IMG/VR virus record: IMGVR_UViG_3300031857_000410
Location: 1-43,412 of that record
Source: a virus
Reading direction: 5' to 3' (one strand)
Length of the DNA stretch: 43,412 nucleotides
Shown piece by piece: positions 7,447 through 14,797 of the stretch (its first letter is position 1; the number at the start of each line of letters is the position of its first letter). The notes under the pieces are model-generated. The model was given only the letters and a program-made list of their open reading frames with translations. It made no database searches and was not told the DNA's origin. A program made the position numbers and the translations under genes.

Positions 7447-7707
7447 TTAAACATAAACTCTTTTAATTATCGTTAGCTCAAACGCATCTCTTGCGGTTAG
7501 TCCCATATCAATAAATTCCCAAAATTCTTCTTGAGCTATTGACAAATCATTTACACAGAACTCTTCTAATCTATTAAAATATTGATCAACAGTTGGTGGC
7601 AAGCTTTTTTTGTTTACGTTTTTCTTTCTTGAAACCACTACTGTTAATGCCACACAAGACATTAGACCTCCTGCTAGAAATAAAGACTTAAGGGCTTTAC
7701 CATTCAT
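7447..7707 (-). CDS. Small protein with an N-terminal membrane segment
   Basis: An 86-aa protein if started at the ATG at 7707, which overlaps the stop of the upstream gene (ATGAATGGTAA). A GTG twelve bases further upstream would add four residues. The first 30 residues hold one hydrophobic segment (SLFLAGGLMSCVALTVVVS) followed by a lysine/arginine cluster, which predicts a single-pass membrane anchor or an uncleaved signal with the rest in the cytoplasm. The remainder (TVDQYFNRLEEFCVNDLS and on) is helical and acidic. I do not recognise a family. A membrane-associated host-interaction role is possible but not shown. Confidence 0.65.
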   Translation of the reverse strand: MNGKALKSLFLAGGLMSCVALTVVVSRKKNVNKKSLPPTVDQYFNRLEEFCVNDLSIAQEEFWEFIDMGLTARDAFELTIIKRVYV

Positions 7708-7936
7708 CGTCTTCACCACTTACAGTGCCGTCAAAATATGTTTTTGATATCCAGTCTTGAATGTCTGAAGAAACATTAAGCCAGGATTCCTTTTCTTGCG
7801 CATCCTCGCAAGACATTGACATATAATAATAGGTTTCTGCTATGTGTTGCAGAACTTCTACTGGTGCAACAAAGATGGCTTCTCCAGAATTTATCTTTAC
7901 GTTAATTTTTTTCTTTGGATTTGTTTTCTTACTCAT
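7697..7936 (-). CDS. Small uncharacterised protein
   Basis: A 79-aa protein. The ATG at 7936 overlaps the TAA of the upstream gene, so I prefer it to a longer in-frame reading beginning at 8032 that would run through that gene. The N-terminus is lysine-rich (SKKTNPKKKINVK), followed by a short beta-like segment (GEAIFVAPVEVL), helices (QHIAETYYYMSMSCEDA) and an acidic end (GEDDEW). No family is recognised. Coupling to both neighbours suggests it is co-expressed with the nucleotide-metabolism genes. Confidence 0.65.
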   Translation of the reverse strand: MSKKTNPKKKINVKINSGEAIFVAPVEVLQHIAETYYYMSMSCEDAQEKESWLNVSSDIQDWISKTYFDGTVSGEDDEW

Positions 7937-8165
7937 CAGTTTGCTTCTTCTTTTTAATCTCAGCGGACTGAACCTCTTCGTCTGGCACCTGATAAACGCA
8001 TAGATTATCATTGTCTGGCTCAAACGTAACAAAAAGAATCTTCTTATCTTTAAGTGATACTCCTTCTGGAGGAGCAGATTCTAAGGCTATCTTCTTCGAT
8101 GCACAGCCGTACACCTGACTGATTCCTTTGTAAACAACTAAATAGTTTAGTTTTCCAGCTGCCAT
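7929..8165 (-). CDS. Small uncharacterised protein
   Basis: A 78-aa protein beginning inside the end of the deaminase gene (19-base overlap), with GGTAGAGAA as ribosome site. Short predicted strands (LNYLVVYKG, KKILFVTFEP, LCVYQVPDEE) suggest a small beta-barrel or SH3-like fold, ending in a charged KKKKQTDE tail. No known family is evident. Its position in a tightly coupled run of genes between dCMP deaminase and two other small proteins implies co-expression only. Confidence 0.65.
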   Translation of the reverse strand: MAAGKLNYLVVYKGISQVYGCASKKIALESAPPEGVSLKDKKILFVTFEPDNDNLCVYQVPDEEVQSAEIKKKKQTDE

Positions 8166-8611
8166 TTCTCTACCTTAATTGTTTCCACTCCTGCCTTATG
8201 CAGGAAGGCTTCGACATTGATCCAATCTTTGTATGATGAGTCTTCAAAGTAAAAGACCTGCTTTACCGTTGAATTAGCTATTAGTTTAGCACACGTAAAG
8301 CATGGTGGTCCATTCACGTACATTTTTAGTGGATGAGAACTATAATCAGAATGAAGGAAGGCGTTCTGCTCAGCGTGAACAGCTATACAGTTGTCGTAAT
8401 TCGATCCAGAAGGAGAATCCTCTACATATCTTGGGCAGCCACCGTCCTCACAGTGATCAAAACCAGAGGGTCCTCCATTGTATCCTGTTCCCACTACGTG
8501 CCCATGGGTATCGATAAGCATAGCGGAATATTTCTTTTTACCGCACGTAGAAAAGGTGCTAGCATACTGAAAGCACAGGTTCATAAATTGTTTATCTTTT
8601 CTTGATAACAA
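8147..8611 (-). CDS. dCMP deaminase
   Basis: A 154-aa zinc-dependent cytidine/deoxycytidylate deaminase-family protein. HAE at residues 79-81 supplies the zinc-binding histidine and catalytic glutamate, and PPCFTCAK supplies zinc ligands Cys104 and Cys107. The GTGYNGGPSG loop (41-50) is the usual dCMP/allosteric-site motif. Extra cysteines in HCEDGGCP (53-60) resemble the second metal site of T4-type enzymes. It converts dCMP to dUMP, the substrate of the ThyX encoded two genes upstream, so the pair forms a dTMP route. The start is TTG at 8611, with AGGT eight bases before it. The next ATG would remove nine residues including part of the first helix. Confidence 0.9.
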   Translation of the reverse strand: MLSRKDKQFMNLCFQYASTFSTCGKKKYSAMLIDTHGHVVGTGYNGGPSGFDHCEDGGCPRYVEDSPSGSNYDNCIAVHAEQNAFLHSDYSSHPLKMYVNGPPCFTCAKLIANSTVKQVFYFEDSSYKDWINVEAFLHKAGVETIKVEKWQLEN

Positions 8612-8613
8612 AA

Positions 8614-8778
8614 CTATACCTGTATAATAAATCCTAGTATTAGGGCTAAAACAAATGACAATACTATTGCTATTTTTCTGTCTCTTTTGTTTTCTTCAGA
8701 GTTTGCCAGAACCTGAACATTAACAGTCCAATTAAATATTGTTGCGAAAAGAATTGCGAAGATAACGACTTGAATCAT
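8614..8778 (-). CDS. 54-aa two-helix membrane peptide
   Basis: The ATG at 8778-8776 overlaps the TGA of thyX (ATGA), and the frame closes with TAG at 8616-8614, two bases before the dCMP deaminase start. The peptide has a hydrophobic N-terminal helix (VVIFAILFATIFNW), a polar charged middle (NSEENKRDRK) and a second hydrophobic helix (IAIVLSFVLALILGFII). This is a classic two-transmembrane hairpin with the charged loop between. No sequence family is recognised. The spacing and coupling make it very likely a real gene. Holin-like, superinfection-exclusion and anti-defence roles are all possible. Confidence 0.75.
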   Translation of the reverse strand: MIQVVIFAILFATIFNWTVNVQVLANSEENKRDRKIAIVLSFVLALILGFIIQV

Positions 8779-9482
8779 GGCACATTAGACCCCATAAGAG
8801 CAACTATTGATGCAGGAAACAGTGGCTGAACTAGTTGGTAAACTGCTCTTGCATACTCTTGAATTTCATACTGGGAGTCTTCAGCGAGTCTCTGGCTAAG
8901 GAAGAGAACCACAGACTGCAATGAGCAAGACCATCTGTATACTACATACATGGAGTATGCCGGCAAAAACAATCTCGCCTGCTCAGCAGCGATGCCGCTT
9001 TCCATAGCCATCTTATAGAGCGCCTCGCCCTGCTCTATGTATCTCTCAAGCTCAGAAGTAAGAGTTGAACCAAGAAATGGATCCGCAAGTCCTTTTGATC
9101 CCTGCTTCTTGTCTTCTGGGGCTAGTCTCCAGCTCTTTGGAGTTGGAAGATGAAATTCAGGCTCCATTGTAATGTATCTTCTTGAGGACTCGTTCCATGA
9201 ATCCATTGTGTGATCTGATCCGACAACATACTTCCAGTGTTGACGAGCAACCATTAATGGTGCGTAAAACTCAAATGTCATAAACGCGTGTCTAAAGGGA
9301 GACATATGATTTTCTCTTGCAAGGAAATCAAGCAACTTTGCGTCACGAGGAGACATTACATCAACCTCTTTTGCAAAAGAAGCTCTTGCTGCATTTACCA
9401 CTGATAGATCGCTACCCATATGGTCAACGAGTCTAACATAGCCTTTATCAAGGACACTTACGGTATTATTCTGATTCTCCAT
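8775..9482 (-). CDS. thyX: Flavin-dependent thymidylate synthase ThyX
   Basis: A 235-aa ThyX. Family landmarks are SPFRHAFMTFEF (61-72), APLMVARQ (74-81) and SWNESSRRY (95-103), followed by the substrate-loop stretch PEFHLPTP. The central signature normally reads RHR then a few residues then SxNExSxRY. Here the stretch between Arg80 and Ser95 reads QHWKYV then VGSDHTMD, so the RHR part is not intact and about seven residues are inserted. Known chemistry is methylation of dUMP using methylenetetrahydrofolate and FAD/NADPH. It fits with dCMP deaminase and ribonucleotide reductase beside it. The start overlaps the acidic protein gene by 17 bases. Confidence 0.9.
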   Translation of the reverse strand: MENQNNTVSVLDKGYVRLVDHMGSDLSVVNAARASFAKEVDVMSPRDAKLLDFLARENHMSPFRHAFMTFEFYAPLMVARQHWKYVVGSDHTMDSWNESSRRYITMEPEFHLPTPKSWRLAPEDKKQGSKGLADPFLGSTLTSELERYIEQGEALYKMAMESGIAAEQARLFLPAYSMYVVYRWSCSLQSVVLFLSQRLAEDSQYEIQEYARAVYQLVQPLFPASIVALMGSNVP

Positions 9483-9807
9483 CTTCGTCTTCTTCTTCTA
9501 AATCATCTTCTAAAAACATTTCAACTTCTATTGTACCATTTATCTCAAGCAGATGCGAAAGAAAGTCCTCGCTTATCTTAAACAATGGTCCAATTAACTC
9601 ATTTACAGAGTCAGGTATTGTATACGCTGCATCTACAAGTAGATAATAAATTATTGAATTAACGCTTAAAAGAGATTCGCCTAAAGACTCCTGAACTTGC
9701 AAAAGCTCTTTTAGTAGAGTCTCTTTATCGAACTCTGGTTCTTTTACTGAGTTTGATTCAATTAATTCATTGAATATTTTATCTATATTCTCTTCTTCAC
9801 CAGACAT
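9466..9807 (-). CDS. Acidic uncharacterised protein
   Basis: A 113-aa strongly acidic protein. It starts MSGEEENIDK, has leucine-rich helical stretches (LLKELLQVQESLGESLL, IIYYLLVDAAY) and ends in a run of Glu/Asp (LEDDLEEEDEDGESE). A GGAAAATT ribosome site precedes the ATG. No family is recognised. Highly acidic small phage proteins often mimic DNA or bind basic host proteins, but nothing here proves that. It lies between the ribonucleotide reductase and ThyX genes and is translationally coupled to ThyX. Confidence 0.7.
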   Translation of the reverse strand: MSGEEENIDKIFNELIESNSVKEPEFDKETLLKELLQVQESLGESLLSVNSIIYYLLVDAAYTIPDSVNELIGPLFKISEDFLSHLLEINGTIEVEMFLEDDLEEEDEDGESE

Positions 9808-9818
9808 AATTTTCCAAC

Positions 9819-11900
9819 TTATGCGTTATCTTTTATTAGCTTAATCTCACATGCGTCAGTTGTGCAGTAACTCTCACCAATGGCATCAGCTGCCATACCC
9901 GCATACACTCCTGAGAAATCAATTGGGAACAACTTCATTGTGCCTTCTTTGTATTCTTCTTCGGTAATTTGTGTGTAGGGCATTTGTGGATAAGTGTGAT
10001 TGCCTTGCGGCAAGAATGACACTGTTTTTAACTGACCGTCATACATGTGAAGAACCGTTCCTACATGCTCTTTTTCTGTTTCTGAATCAAATGAAACTGT
10101 TACAGAAACTGAGTTATCGGACCAGTATCTTTGAGCTGTAGCTGCTAGAGAAATCTTTTCAAATATTGTTACTTCTTTCTCTGATCTAGAAGCGTCAGAC
10201 TGAATCGGGAAGAATACAACAGAAGTTGTATCAGGTGATTCAGATGCGGGCTCGACCCTATAGTGTGCCATCTTAAATAGCGGAAGCATCGGGTCATCGT
10301 TGGAGAATCTAATTGCTCTTAGGAAAAACTTTCCGCCAGGAGTCCAGTGAACTCCAGGTGATTCGCCAGCAAGAATTGACACAGTTCCAGAGGGCTTGAT
10401 TGTTGTCATCTTAATTGATTCACGAACACCAAGCCACTCAGAGTATACGTTGTCATATCTCTGCACAGTCTTATAACCTTCATCCATCCACTCACGAAGC
10501 TTCGGCATTCCTTCACGATCAGCAAAGTTTGCAACACCGGACATTGATGTGCCGATTCTTCTGTTTCTCTGCATGATTGCGTTCGTCTCTTCCCAGTGCG
10601 TAGGAAGAAGTGTTACCGTTTTTGCGTATAGGTAAGCAAACTTAAGTGTGCGCTTGAAGTCCTCAAGGTTTTCGTGACGGTTGAGATAGGTCTCAACCAA
10701 AGTGCAGCACTCGTAGCTCTCTAGAGACTGCTCTGCGCAGGGGTTGTACCCGGCTACTCTCCAGTCTTTATTGTTTGGAGGATCTATCAGTCTACCGTAC
10801 TTTCTTGACACATCGAGCCATATCACCCCAGGTTCACCATTGAGCTGAATGCCTGGAACAATTGGAGAAAGGTCGTGACCAACAGAAGTTTCTACTGAGT
10901 TGTTGCTCATCCAAGCCCAGCCAGGTGATTGCGGGTCATAAGAATTTCTTTCAGGAAAAACATCTGCGTTCTTGAGATTAAGGAAGTCTTGATCATCAAT
11001 TCTTCCAATAAGAAGCTCCGCTGATCTTCTGACATTTCCAGAGACAACGCAAACACCTATTAGGTTGCCTATGTCGGCAATATCCTTTCTGGTTAGCTTT
11101 TCACCATTTCTGCCAGTAAACAGCTTGCGAATTGCATTGTGTAGTTTGATCAGAGGGTCTGGACCAGATGCAGTTCCTCCGAATGTTTTGATGGGAGTCC
11201 CAAGAGGCCTAATCTCATCGTAAACAAACTCAATAGGAGACTGATCGGGCTTTAGATATGAGTTGATAAGATCAACTGTTGAATCTCTCCAGCCTTCTCT
11301 ACTGTCCTCAATAGTGACTGTTGTGGCGTTCTTGGTGGGCTCATATATTGTGAAATCTTTGTCGGCCCCCTTGTCGTCAAAGCCAACGCCGACACCAAGC
11401 ATTGATGCTTCCATGAGAAAGGCAAACGGTTTACCAGGATTATTCTTTGACATTTCGGCAGTGGAAACAAATGCACAGTTCTGAAGAGCCGCAGAATTCT
11501 TCTGCACATTGACGATGTTTGTGCCCATGACCCATAGTCCTCTTCCTGGTGGGGTCCACTTTAAGTTAAACAAACGATCAAAGGCTTCTTTAGCAGAAGC
11601 TTGCGCCTTTGCGTCATTCCAGGGAAGTCTACTCTTTTTGCAGTGTTCTTTCTGAAGAGAGTACATGCCATTGATAATTCTTCTACAAACATCAACCCAT
11701 GTTTCTTTGGTGCCATCTTCTTTTAAACGAGAATAGGTTCTAAGAAAAGTAATTTCTCCTACAGAGTTACCGCCTGCATCTCTGTATCCAAATGGAGCTT
11801 TTTTGTCCTTATACTGTTCTACGAAATCTTCACTAATCTGAAAAGAAAACATGTTGGCGGTCTTGGTTGTTGCAGTAGTGGCTTCTTCCTGGTTGTTCAT
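9819..11900 (-). CDS. nrdJ: Class II (adenosylcobalamin-dependent) ribonucleoside-triphosphate reductase
   Basis: A 693-aa monomeric B12-dependent reductase of the Lactobacillus leichmannii RTPR type (about 740 aa in that enzyme). The active-site redox cysteine Cys142 lies in LQNCAFVS. NPCAEQSLESYECC gives the thiyl-radical Cys388, the catalytic Glu390 and the second redox cysteine Cys399, spaced 11 residues apart as in RTPR. The C-terminal shuttle pair is Cys679 and Cys684 (SYCTTDACEIK). The KPSGTVSILAGESPGVHW phosphate-binding region is intact. It makes dNTPs from NTPs and needs cobalamin from the host, but no oxygen or radical-donor subunit. The start has a run of Thr codons (EEATTATTKTAN). 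It is the third gene after the promoter region at 12700 when the 231-aa gene is counted. Confidence 0.93.
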   Translation of the reverse strand: MNNQEEATTATTKTANMFSFQISEDFVEQYKDKKAPFGYRDAGGNSVGEITFLRTYSRLKEDGTKETWVDVCRRIINGMYSLQKEHCKKSRLPWNDAKAQASAKEAFDRLFNLKWTPPGRGLWVMGTNIVNVQKNSAALQNCAFVSTAEMSKNNPGKPFAFLMEASMLGVGVGFDDKGADKDFTIYEPTKNATTVTIEDSREGWRDSTVDLINSYLKPDQSPIEFVYDEIRPLGTPIKTFGGTASGPDPLIKLHNAIRKLFTGRNGEKLTRKDIADIGNLIGVCVVSGNVRRSAELLIGRIDDQDFLNLKNADVFPERNSYDPQSPGWAWMSNNSVETSVGHDLSPIVPGIQLNGEPGVIWLDVSRKYGRLIDPPNNKDWRVAGYNPCAEQSLESYECCTLVETYLNRHENLEDFKRTLKFAYLYAKTVTLLPTHWEETNAIMQRNRRIGTSMSGVANFADREGMPKLREWMDEGYKTVQRYDNVYSEWLGVRESIKMTTIKPSGTVSILAGESPGVHWTPGGKFFLRAIRFSNDDPMLPLFKMAHYRVEPASESPDTTSVVFFPIQSDASRSEKEVTIFEKISLAATAQRYWSDNSVSVTVSFDSETEKEHVGTVLHMYDGQLKTVSFLPQGNHTYPQMPYTQITEEEYKEGTMKLFPIDFSGVYAGMAADAIGESYCTTDACEIKLIKDNA

Positions 11901-11913
11901 TTTATTCCTTCTT

Positions 11914-12609
11914 TTACTTAAAGTTCTTTATGTAGTTTTTGTTTGTCTTGTTTATCTCTGCCGCTTTGATTTTAGCTATCTGTTCAAGCGTATAGATCTT
12001 GTGTATTTCTTTTTCAAAAAAGTATCCAGTTCTCCAATTGAATACTTTATCAACATGATTTTTATGGTTGGTGAACACATTGCATATTACAGCGCCACCG
12101 TATATTTTCACCATGTTTTTGATTTTTTCTAGAGATTCTTTTTTCTTTTCTTCGTTAGAAAAAGTCTCTTGATCGAATTTGTCATAAAGCCAATTGTATG
12201 CCTGTCGTGTTAATGGAGACATGTCAATCTGCTCAAATATTCCCATTTGCAGTATTTTTTTTCTGTTTCTTTCCACAATTATATCATTCTTGATGACATC
12301 TTGAAACAGTGCAAACCAATCTTTTTCTTTGAATTGAGCCCAGGCGGTCACCCAAAAAAGAAGCTGGTGGTTGTCCTCTGGAATTGTTGCCTTCTCAAGA
12401 ACTGGTATGAGGCATGCGCACGCAACGGCTCTTTTAACCATGTCTTTTGCGGTATCTACATCTGAATGCTTTTTCTTCTGAAGGTTCCACAAACTTGCTA
12501 TTTTATCTTTCCAGTCTGCTTCTCCAAGATAGATTGTCAGATATCGTTCGGCTACATCAAAAGATAATGTTCCCTCTGAAACTACAGCTTCCAGAGATTG
12601 TATAGACAT
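11914..12609 (-). CDS. Uncharacterised 231-aa protein, first gene after the nucleotide-operon promoter
   Basis: A mostly helical protein without a recognised domain. Tryptophan-rich helices (IASLWNLQKKKHSDVD, LLFWVTAWAQFKEKDWF) precede a lysine-rich C-terminal third (NKTNKNYIKNFK). An AAAGAGGATT site precedes the ATG at 12609. It is immediately upstream of the ribonucleotide reductase, with 13 bases between. Being promoter-proximal suggests it is needed early or in quantity. The long helical segments might fold like a HEAT-type helical repeat, which I cannot confirm. Confidence 0.75.
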   Translation of the reverse strand: MSIQSLEAVVSEGTLSFDVAERYLTIYLGEADWKDKIASLWNLQKKKHSDVDTAKDMVKRAVACACLIPVLEKATIPEDNHQLLFWVTAWAQFKEKDWFALFQDVIKNDIIVERNRKKILQMGIFEQIDMSPLTRQAYNWLYDKFDQETFSNEEKKKESLEKIKNMVKIYGGAVICNVFTNHKNHVDKVFNWRTGYFFEKEIHKIYTLEQIAKIKAAEINKTNKNYIKNFK

Positions 12610-12663
12610 GATTAATCCTCTTTACGTTTGTCTAAAGTTATAAAATTGGGGTGGAAATATTTA

Positions 12664-12693
12664 ATTCCCGACCCATTTTACTGAGTCGGGAAT
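12664..12693 (-). promoter_or_regulatory. Nine-base-pair hairpin in the leader of the nucleotide-metabolism operon
   Basis: ATTCCCGAC (12664-12672) pairs exactly with GTCGGGAAT (12685-12693) around a 12-base loop. It lies downstream of the extended -10 element and 55 bases before the first start codon. No U tract follows on either strand, so it is not a clear intrinsic terminator. It could be a 5' stability element, a protein-binding site or a weak terminator for transcripts arriving from the tail genes. Confidence 0.55.
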
Positions 12694-12715
12694 CAAACAC
12701 TTGGTCATGGTGATG

Positions 12716-12724
12716 ATTATATCA
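12716..12724 (-). promoter_or_regulatory. Extended -10 promoter element
   Basis: The minus strand reads TGATATAAT (12724-12716), a full consensus TG-n-TATAAT extended -10. The -35 position 17 bases away is poor (AAGCTA), as is usual for extended -10 promoters. A second TATAAT at 12765-12760 also lacks a good -35. The element faces the 231-aa gene and the ribonucleotide reductase, and separates the tail genes from the nucleotide genes. Confidence 0.6.
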
Positions 12725-12815
12725 CACCACTTCTAGATTAGCTTGTCTGGGATTGGCTTATTATATCTCTTTGACCCAATAAAAATGGTCAGTTGTAAGA
12801 TTTTTTATGCGTGGA

Positions 12816-13451
12816 TCAGAGAGCCTTTGAAGAGGGAACGCCTCTCCACTCTTGAACTCTGTTACGTCCATAAGCGTTATCATAAGTTGTTGGAACGCCA
12901 TAGCCATAACCATCGGTGAATACTTCACCACTCGGCACGTAGTGTGGCTCGTCTGGTCTAAATACTCCGAACGAGTTTGGTGCGCCCTGAGCTTCGGTTC
13001 TTGGACCGTGGCCAACAGAGGTCATTACCTGAGCTGCTGTAACACCCTTAAAGCGATACTGTCTTACCTTGTAATCATTTTCTCTTTCTTCGTGACCAAA
13101 GGATGATGGGAAGGCCTTTGCGCCAGAAATTCCCTTGTATTCCATTGGACGGAAACGTGCGCCATCATAGGTTGCTGAACCATCAGGGAACACTCCTGAG
13201 AGTGGGTGAACATAAAAAGATGAACCAGTAAAGAGCTGGGACATAAATACATCACCAGGGAAATACCCAGTTCCAGGAACATGGTTTCTATCCGGTGCCC
13301 CATCGAGAACGTGGCTGGTGCTGTAGTATGGATAATGAGAGTAGGTGCCAACGCCCTTGGCCTTACCTGTCATTGTAAAATATGGATTGACCATTTCGTT
13401 GGAGTTACGCCCCTTCAAAACTGGTCTTGGACCCTCATAAAAAGTAGCCAT
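12816..13451 (-). CDS. Probable abundant virion protein, Tyr/Gly/Pro-rich
   Basis: A 211-aa protein with a strong ribosome site (AAGGAGAT, seven bases before ATG). It is rich in Gly, Tyr, Pro, Phe and Val and nearly lacks long helices. Repeated short aromatic-glycine turns (GVGTYSHYPYYST, DGARFRPMEYKGISG, TDGYGYGVPTTYDN) suggest a compact beta structure. Three segments share a loose layout of a proline, then F or Y, then a basic residue, then KG(I/V) or RGV (EYKGISGAKAFP, RFKGVTAAQV, EWRGVPSSKAL), consistent with an internal repeat. Arginine uses CGT and CGC and the codons look optimised, unlike the neighbouring long tail genes, which implies high expression. It is the last gene of the structural block. 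Identity as a decoration, tail-tip or fibre-associated protein is inference. Confidence 0.75.
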   Translation of the reverse strand: MATFYEGPRPVLKGRNSNEMVNPYFTMTGKAKGVGTYSHYPYYSTSHVLDGAPDRNHVPGTGYFPGDVFMSQLFTGSSFYVHPLSGVFPDGSATYDGARFRPMEYKGISGAKAFPSSFGHEERENDYKVRQYRFKGVTAAQVMTSVGHGPRTEAQGAPNSFGVFRPDEPHYVPSGEVFTDGYGYGVPTTYDNAYGRNRVQEWRGVPSSKAL

Positions 13452-13519
13452 TTTTAAATCTCCTTGTAAAGTATTTGTCTATATAGTAAAATGCTTTTCC
13501 AAATTTTAAACCATTCAAA

Positions 13520-14785
13520 TTAGGTGTTATAATCAGGTTCTATAATTAAATCGGAAAGTATTGGTGGGACCTTGTCGTCAAGCATTCTGAGCGTTACCTC
13601 AATGTATACCGTGTTTGACGCTCCTGGGTTGGCCAAGGTAAATGTGCCCCCATTTTGGTAGAAGACCCTATGGTCAAAGATCTCTGATAAAACGGTTGGG
13701 GAAACATTATATATTTTTGGTGAAACATTTAAAATTTGATTTATGGTTTTTCCGTCCGGTGCATCAAACTTTACAAAGGTTCTACCAACTGGTAAAAACT
13801 TTTCATACCTTACATCCAAGTCCGCTAGACCATATGTATAGATATATTTATTATTTTCTACAACATAATTTCTCTGCCTTAAATGAATTCTTACTGCCGT
13901 AATTTGAGTATCTTCGTAATAAAAAGATAATGGACCAGAGTTAACAACTGCGTCAGACCCCAAAGTGCTCCACCCACCTGGGGCTACTTTTCCAACGGCA
14001 TCGTAGTTATCTTCATACAGAGAGTTCTTGTTCAGCGGAACGTAGCTGTCTGCATCGGTTAAAGTGGGATTTAATCTTGTGGTATATTCAATTTTTACAA
14101 CATCAACGCCATTAGCTGGATATGGAGAAAGTGTTATGTAATTTGATATTGTTGATCCAAGACTTGCTGCAGGCACTTTTATATAAAGGTGCATATTAAC
14201 GCCAAGAGGATTCGGTGAATTTAATATTACGTTTCTTCTCCAAACCTTATCTGGAAGATTGAGAAAAGCGTTTTGAACCGGGCTAGTATCAACTAAAGCA
14301 CCTACACCATCTCCTCCGGGAAGGGATGTATCAACTCTGGTTTCTAAAAAGTCTGGTATTATCTGTCCTTTTACCGGATTAATAAACTTTATCTTTGAGT
14401 GAGAAGAGCCAGAAACTACTGGTAGTTTTATGTGATTGAAAAACTCATCAAACTGAAGAGCTTCTGAAGACGAAACAGCGTATTGAGTTGAGATAAATTC
14501 AGAAACATCTACCTGACTTTTGGTGAATAAAGATAGTTGATTTGTGTTTTGACTCTCAATGCTACGAACTCTATCAAAAAGATCAACTATAGCAGAAGAA
14601 ATAAAAGTGTTATCTTTTATGATTCTCTCTATAATTTCTCCCACTTTTTTATCAAGTACGCCATACTTATTATATAGATATAGAAGATCTGCGTAGTTCT
14701 GCTCATATCTTTCATTTAAGTCGGTACTTGATATTGGACCATGATACTGTTGTGGTTTTTTTTGTGTATAAATAAATTCTGACAT
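13520..14785 (-). CDS. Tail/baseplate appendage protein with shared GPISS N-terminal motif
   Basis: A 421-aa protein. The N-terminal 75 residues are helical and include YHGPISSTDLNERYEQ, a motif found in similar form in three neighbouring proteins. The remainder is beta-rich, with Asn/Val/Tyr-heavy strands, and includes FDAPDGKTINQI and a C-terminal EVTLRMLDDKVPPIL segment, similar in position to strands that end phage tail-appendage modules. An AGGATAACT site precedes the ATG. I do not recognise a named family. Likely a peripheral baseplate or fibre-network subunit that attaches by its N-terminus. Confidence 0.75.
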   Translation of the reverse strand: MSEFIYTQKKPQQYHGPISSTDLNERYEQNYADLLYLYNKYGVLDKKVGEIIERIIKDNTFISSAIVDLFDRVRSIESQNTNQLSLFTKSQVDVSEFISTQYAVSSSEALQFDEFFNHIKLPVVSGSSHSKIKFINPVKGQIIPDFLETRVDTSLPGGDGVGALVDTSPVQNAFLNLPDKVWRRNVILNSPNPLGVNMHLYIKVPAASLGSTISNYITLSPYPANGVDVVKIEYTTRLNPTLTDADSYVPLNKNSLYEDNYDAVGKVAPGGWSTLGSDAVVNSGPLSFYYEDTQITAVRIHLRQRNYVVENNKYIYTYGLADLDVRYEKFLPVGRTFVKFDAPDGKTINQILNVSPKIYNVSPTVLSEIFDHRVFYQNGGTFTLANPGASNTVYIEVTLRMLDDKVPPILSDLIIEPDYNT

Positions 14786-14797
14786 AGTTATCCTATT

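Noticed and set aside
12664-12693. Hairpin as an intrinsic terminator of the tail transcript
   Set aside because: No U-rich tract follows on the transcribed strand, and the proposed promoter lies upstream of it, so a leader element is more likely.
12760-12765. Second TATAAT as an independent promoter
   Set aside because: The sequence 17-18 bases upstream (CCATTT or ACCATT) is not a -35 and there is no TGn extension. It is mentioned only as supporting context.
12761-13015. An 84-codon open frame overlapping the 211-aa gene on the same strand
   Set aside because: It lies in another frame of a well-supported gene, has no ribosome site and reads as low-quality sequence. Its end only extends into the promoter region.
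13452-13519. Promoter between the 421-aa and 211-aa genes
   Set aside because: TTGGAA, TTGAAT and TATATA elements exist but none is correctly spaced. Only the ribosome site is convincing.
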